DNA of 6,797 nt. Source: Actinomycetes bacterium (GTDB taxonomy: Bacteria > Actinomycetota > Acidimicrobiia > Acidimicrobiales > Bog-793). Within the stretch, counting starts at the first letter, position 1. Every line of letters begins with the position of its first letter. A program made the position numbers and the translations under genes. The stretch is taken from positions 1-6,797 of the forward strand of contig JAJYGM010000147.1 of the NCBI GenBank assembly GCA_021785095.1. The letters run 5' to 3'. The notes under the pieces are model-generated. The model was not told the origin of the DNA, did not search any database, and was given only the letters and a program-made list of their open reading frames with translations. Shown here piece after piece: positions 5,607 through 6,797 of the stretch.

Positions 5607-6797
5607 GTGACCGCAGAGCCTTCGTTGGTCCACTACGTGAGAATCCGTCGGACTGAAGATCTTCCGTTCCTAGCGGCGGGCATGTGCGACGAGCTGCTCC
5701 TCAATGCGAACCAGCTCGAGAACAGTCCGGAGAGAACCTCGGCGCACCTGCGCACGACCGGATATCGCTACATGGTGGACCCCATGCTCTGGCGCTTCCA
5801 GGTCCCTGCCTGGTGGCAGAACGAGAGGGGGGAGCTGAAGCGCAACTTCCGTCGCCTGGCGACCCATTACGCGGACGGGACCCGAGTCCCCCTCGGAGAG
5901 GGCCCGGCGCTGGAGACCGTGACCGAGCGGTCCGACTGGGAGCGCATCGCCGCCAACGTCGTCCACTACCAGAGGCAGCGCCTTAATCTCCCGTGCCAGC
6001 TGGACCTGCTCGATGAGAGTCTGGCCCGTGAACTCAGACCGAGTCGCATCCTGGCGCCGGCACTGGTGCCCGACTCCGAGGCCGTCGACCGTGTCAACGC
6101 AATCCTGGTAGAGGCGGCGGCCGCCGCCGCCGGGGAGCCGGTCGTGGCAACCGTGGTCATTCCAAAAGCGCGCCTGAACCCAGCGGACGTCGAAGCGCTT
6201 CTGCGGTCGGTGGCGCGGGATGGTGTCCGCGGCTACCTCGTCTGGACGCCCTGGGTCACCGAGGATTGGCTGGTTTCGACGCCGGAGGCTCTGCGGGTCC
6301 TCGTGGGGGCGATTCGGGACCTGGCTGCTGGTGGCGTGCCGGTGATGCAGGTGCAGCTGGGATATACCGCCGCCGCTCTCTCCACCGTCGGCATGGCTGG
6401 GGTATGCCACCATCTGGGGTGGGTAGACTCGGGCGAATCGCCCCAGCAGAGTCGGGCCCGGCGACGGTCGCGGCGCACCTACGTCCCCGGCGTCCGCCAC
6501 ACGATGGGATTCCCCGATGCCGGCGCGTGTGGCCGGCCCCTTGAGCCCGAGGCCTACTCGGCCCTGTACTGCGAGTGTCGCTTCTGCACCGGGATGCTCG
6601 AAAGAGGCGACCACCCGCTTCAACTCCTGTTGGAGGAAGAACTCGAGCCCTCCGGGGCGGCCCTGGTGCCGACCGGGCAAGCAATCGCTGCCAACACCTT
6701 CCACTACCTGTTCTCGCGCCGGCTGGAGGTCCAGGCGTTCGCCGCTGGACCCGGTACCCAGGTCATCGCCCACGACATTGAGCGAGCGGCTGCCCTT
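5607..6797 (+). CDS. Putative TGT/DpdA-like TIM-barrel enzyme (3' end missing)
   Basis: 397 codons are open from a GTG to the window edge. GGGGGA, 6 nt before the GTG, is an acceptable ribosome binding site, and the gap to the preceding stop is one nucleotide. Residues 9-90 form an N-terminal block with FLAAGMCDELLLNANQLEN, YMVDPMLWRFQ and WWQNERGELKRNF. Alternating strands and helices follow, such as EPVVATVVIP (177-186), GYLVWTPW (209-216) and VPVMQVQLGY (244-253), suggesting a TIM barrel. GWVDSGES (271-278) and RTYVPGVRH (290-298) lead into CECRFC (322-327), with histidines at 336 and 366 as further zinc-ligand candidates. CxCxxC...H is the zinc signature of tRNA-guanine transglycosylases and of DpdA, which inserts 7-deazaguanine bases into DNA. 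Asp274 sits where the catalytic Asp would be expected. The family call rests on these motifs alone and is moderate. A cytoplasmic base-exchange enzyme acting on tRNA or DNA would be the prediction. Confidence 0.55.
   Translation, partial: MTAEPSLVHYVRIRRTEDLPFLAAGMCDELLLNANQLENSPERTSAHLRTTGYRYMVDPMLWRFQVPAWWQNERGELKRNFRRLATHYADGTRVPLGEGPALETVTERSDWERIAANVVHYQRQRLNLPCQLDLLDESLARELRPSRILAPALVPDSEAVDRVNAILVEAAAAAAGEPVVATVVIPKARLNPADVEALLRSVARDGVRGYLVWTPWVTEDWLVSTPEALRVLVGAIRDLAAGGVPVMQVQLGYTAAALSTVGMAGVCHHLGWVDSGESPQQSRARRRSRRTYVPGVRHTMGFPDAGACGRPLEPEAYSALYCECRFCTGMLERGDHPLQLLLEEELEPSGAALVPTGQAIAANTFHYLFSRRLEVQAFAAGPGTQVIAHDIERAAAL

Noticed and set aside
5670..6773. Long open frame (367 codons) on the minus strand
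   Set aside because: It is antisense to the plus-strand frame that runs from 5607 to the edge. The plus frame has domain-like sequence, a CxCxxC motif, a ribosome binding site and operon spacing. The minus product has no recognisable domain and is a typical high-GC shadow.
1..6797. CRISPR arrays, tRNA or rRNA genes, insertion sequence ends, phage attachment sites
   Set aside because: I found no regularly spaced repeats, no cloverleaf-like sequence with TTCGA-type arms, no transposase motif and no convincing terminal repeats.
5606..6797. Reading the last gene as a standard queuosine Tgt
   Set aside because: The N-terminal 90 residues and the spacing after CxCxxC do not match canonical bacterial Tgt, and the context is a toxin-antitoxin operon rather than queA, yajC or secDF; I kept the broader superfamily call.

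Overview
The window is high-GC throughout. Its coding stretches have strongly GC-rich third codon positions, it uses GTG starts, and it has promoter-like boxes placed for leaderless translation. This suits an actinobacterium or a similar high-GC soil or environmental lineage. No marker gene allows a finer placement, and families are assigned here by reading the proteins, not by a search.

Left half, about 1-3290, almost all on the minus strand. This is a decaying accessory region. Reading leftward from 3290 it holds: the C-terminal half of a drug-efflux type MFS transporter with its N-terminal half missing; a winged-helix protein overlapping a short AbiEii-like nucleotidyltransferase remnant; an intact SnoaL/NTF2-like protein; and a DUF4143-type AAA ATPase broken by an in-frame TAG and a lost Walker A lysine. 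The last 26 codons of an unknown plus-strand gene sit at the left edge. Only the SnoaL-like gene, and perhaps the winged-helix gene, look intact.

Middle, 3291-4235. A small four-CxxC zinc-ribbon gene with a very strong ribosome binding site starts 33 nt from the truncated MFS gene, in the opposite direction. It is followed by a hairpin and about 550 bases in which I recognise no gene.

Right part, 4236-6797, plus strand. An AT-rich promoter introduces a tightly packed operon. Its genes are a BrnT-family toxin; a protein joining two tandem ribbon-helix-helix (CopG/BrnA-like) domains to a SocA/Panacea-like winged-helix domain; and, one nucleotide later, a long protein running off the window end. 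I read that last protein as a TIM-barrel enzyme of the tRNA-guanine transglycosylase/DpdA type, because of its CxCxxC motif. The toxin and second gene overlap by 8 nt. The likely reading is a type II toxin-antitoxin pair with an elaborate fused antitoxin, co-transcribed with a possible nucleic-acid base-modifying enzyme. This combination is the most interesting part of the window and could be a defence or stress module not described in this form. That role is inferred from gene order and domain content only.
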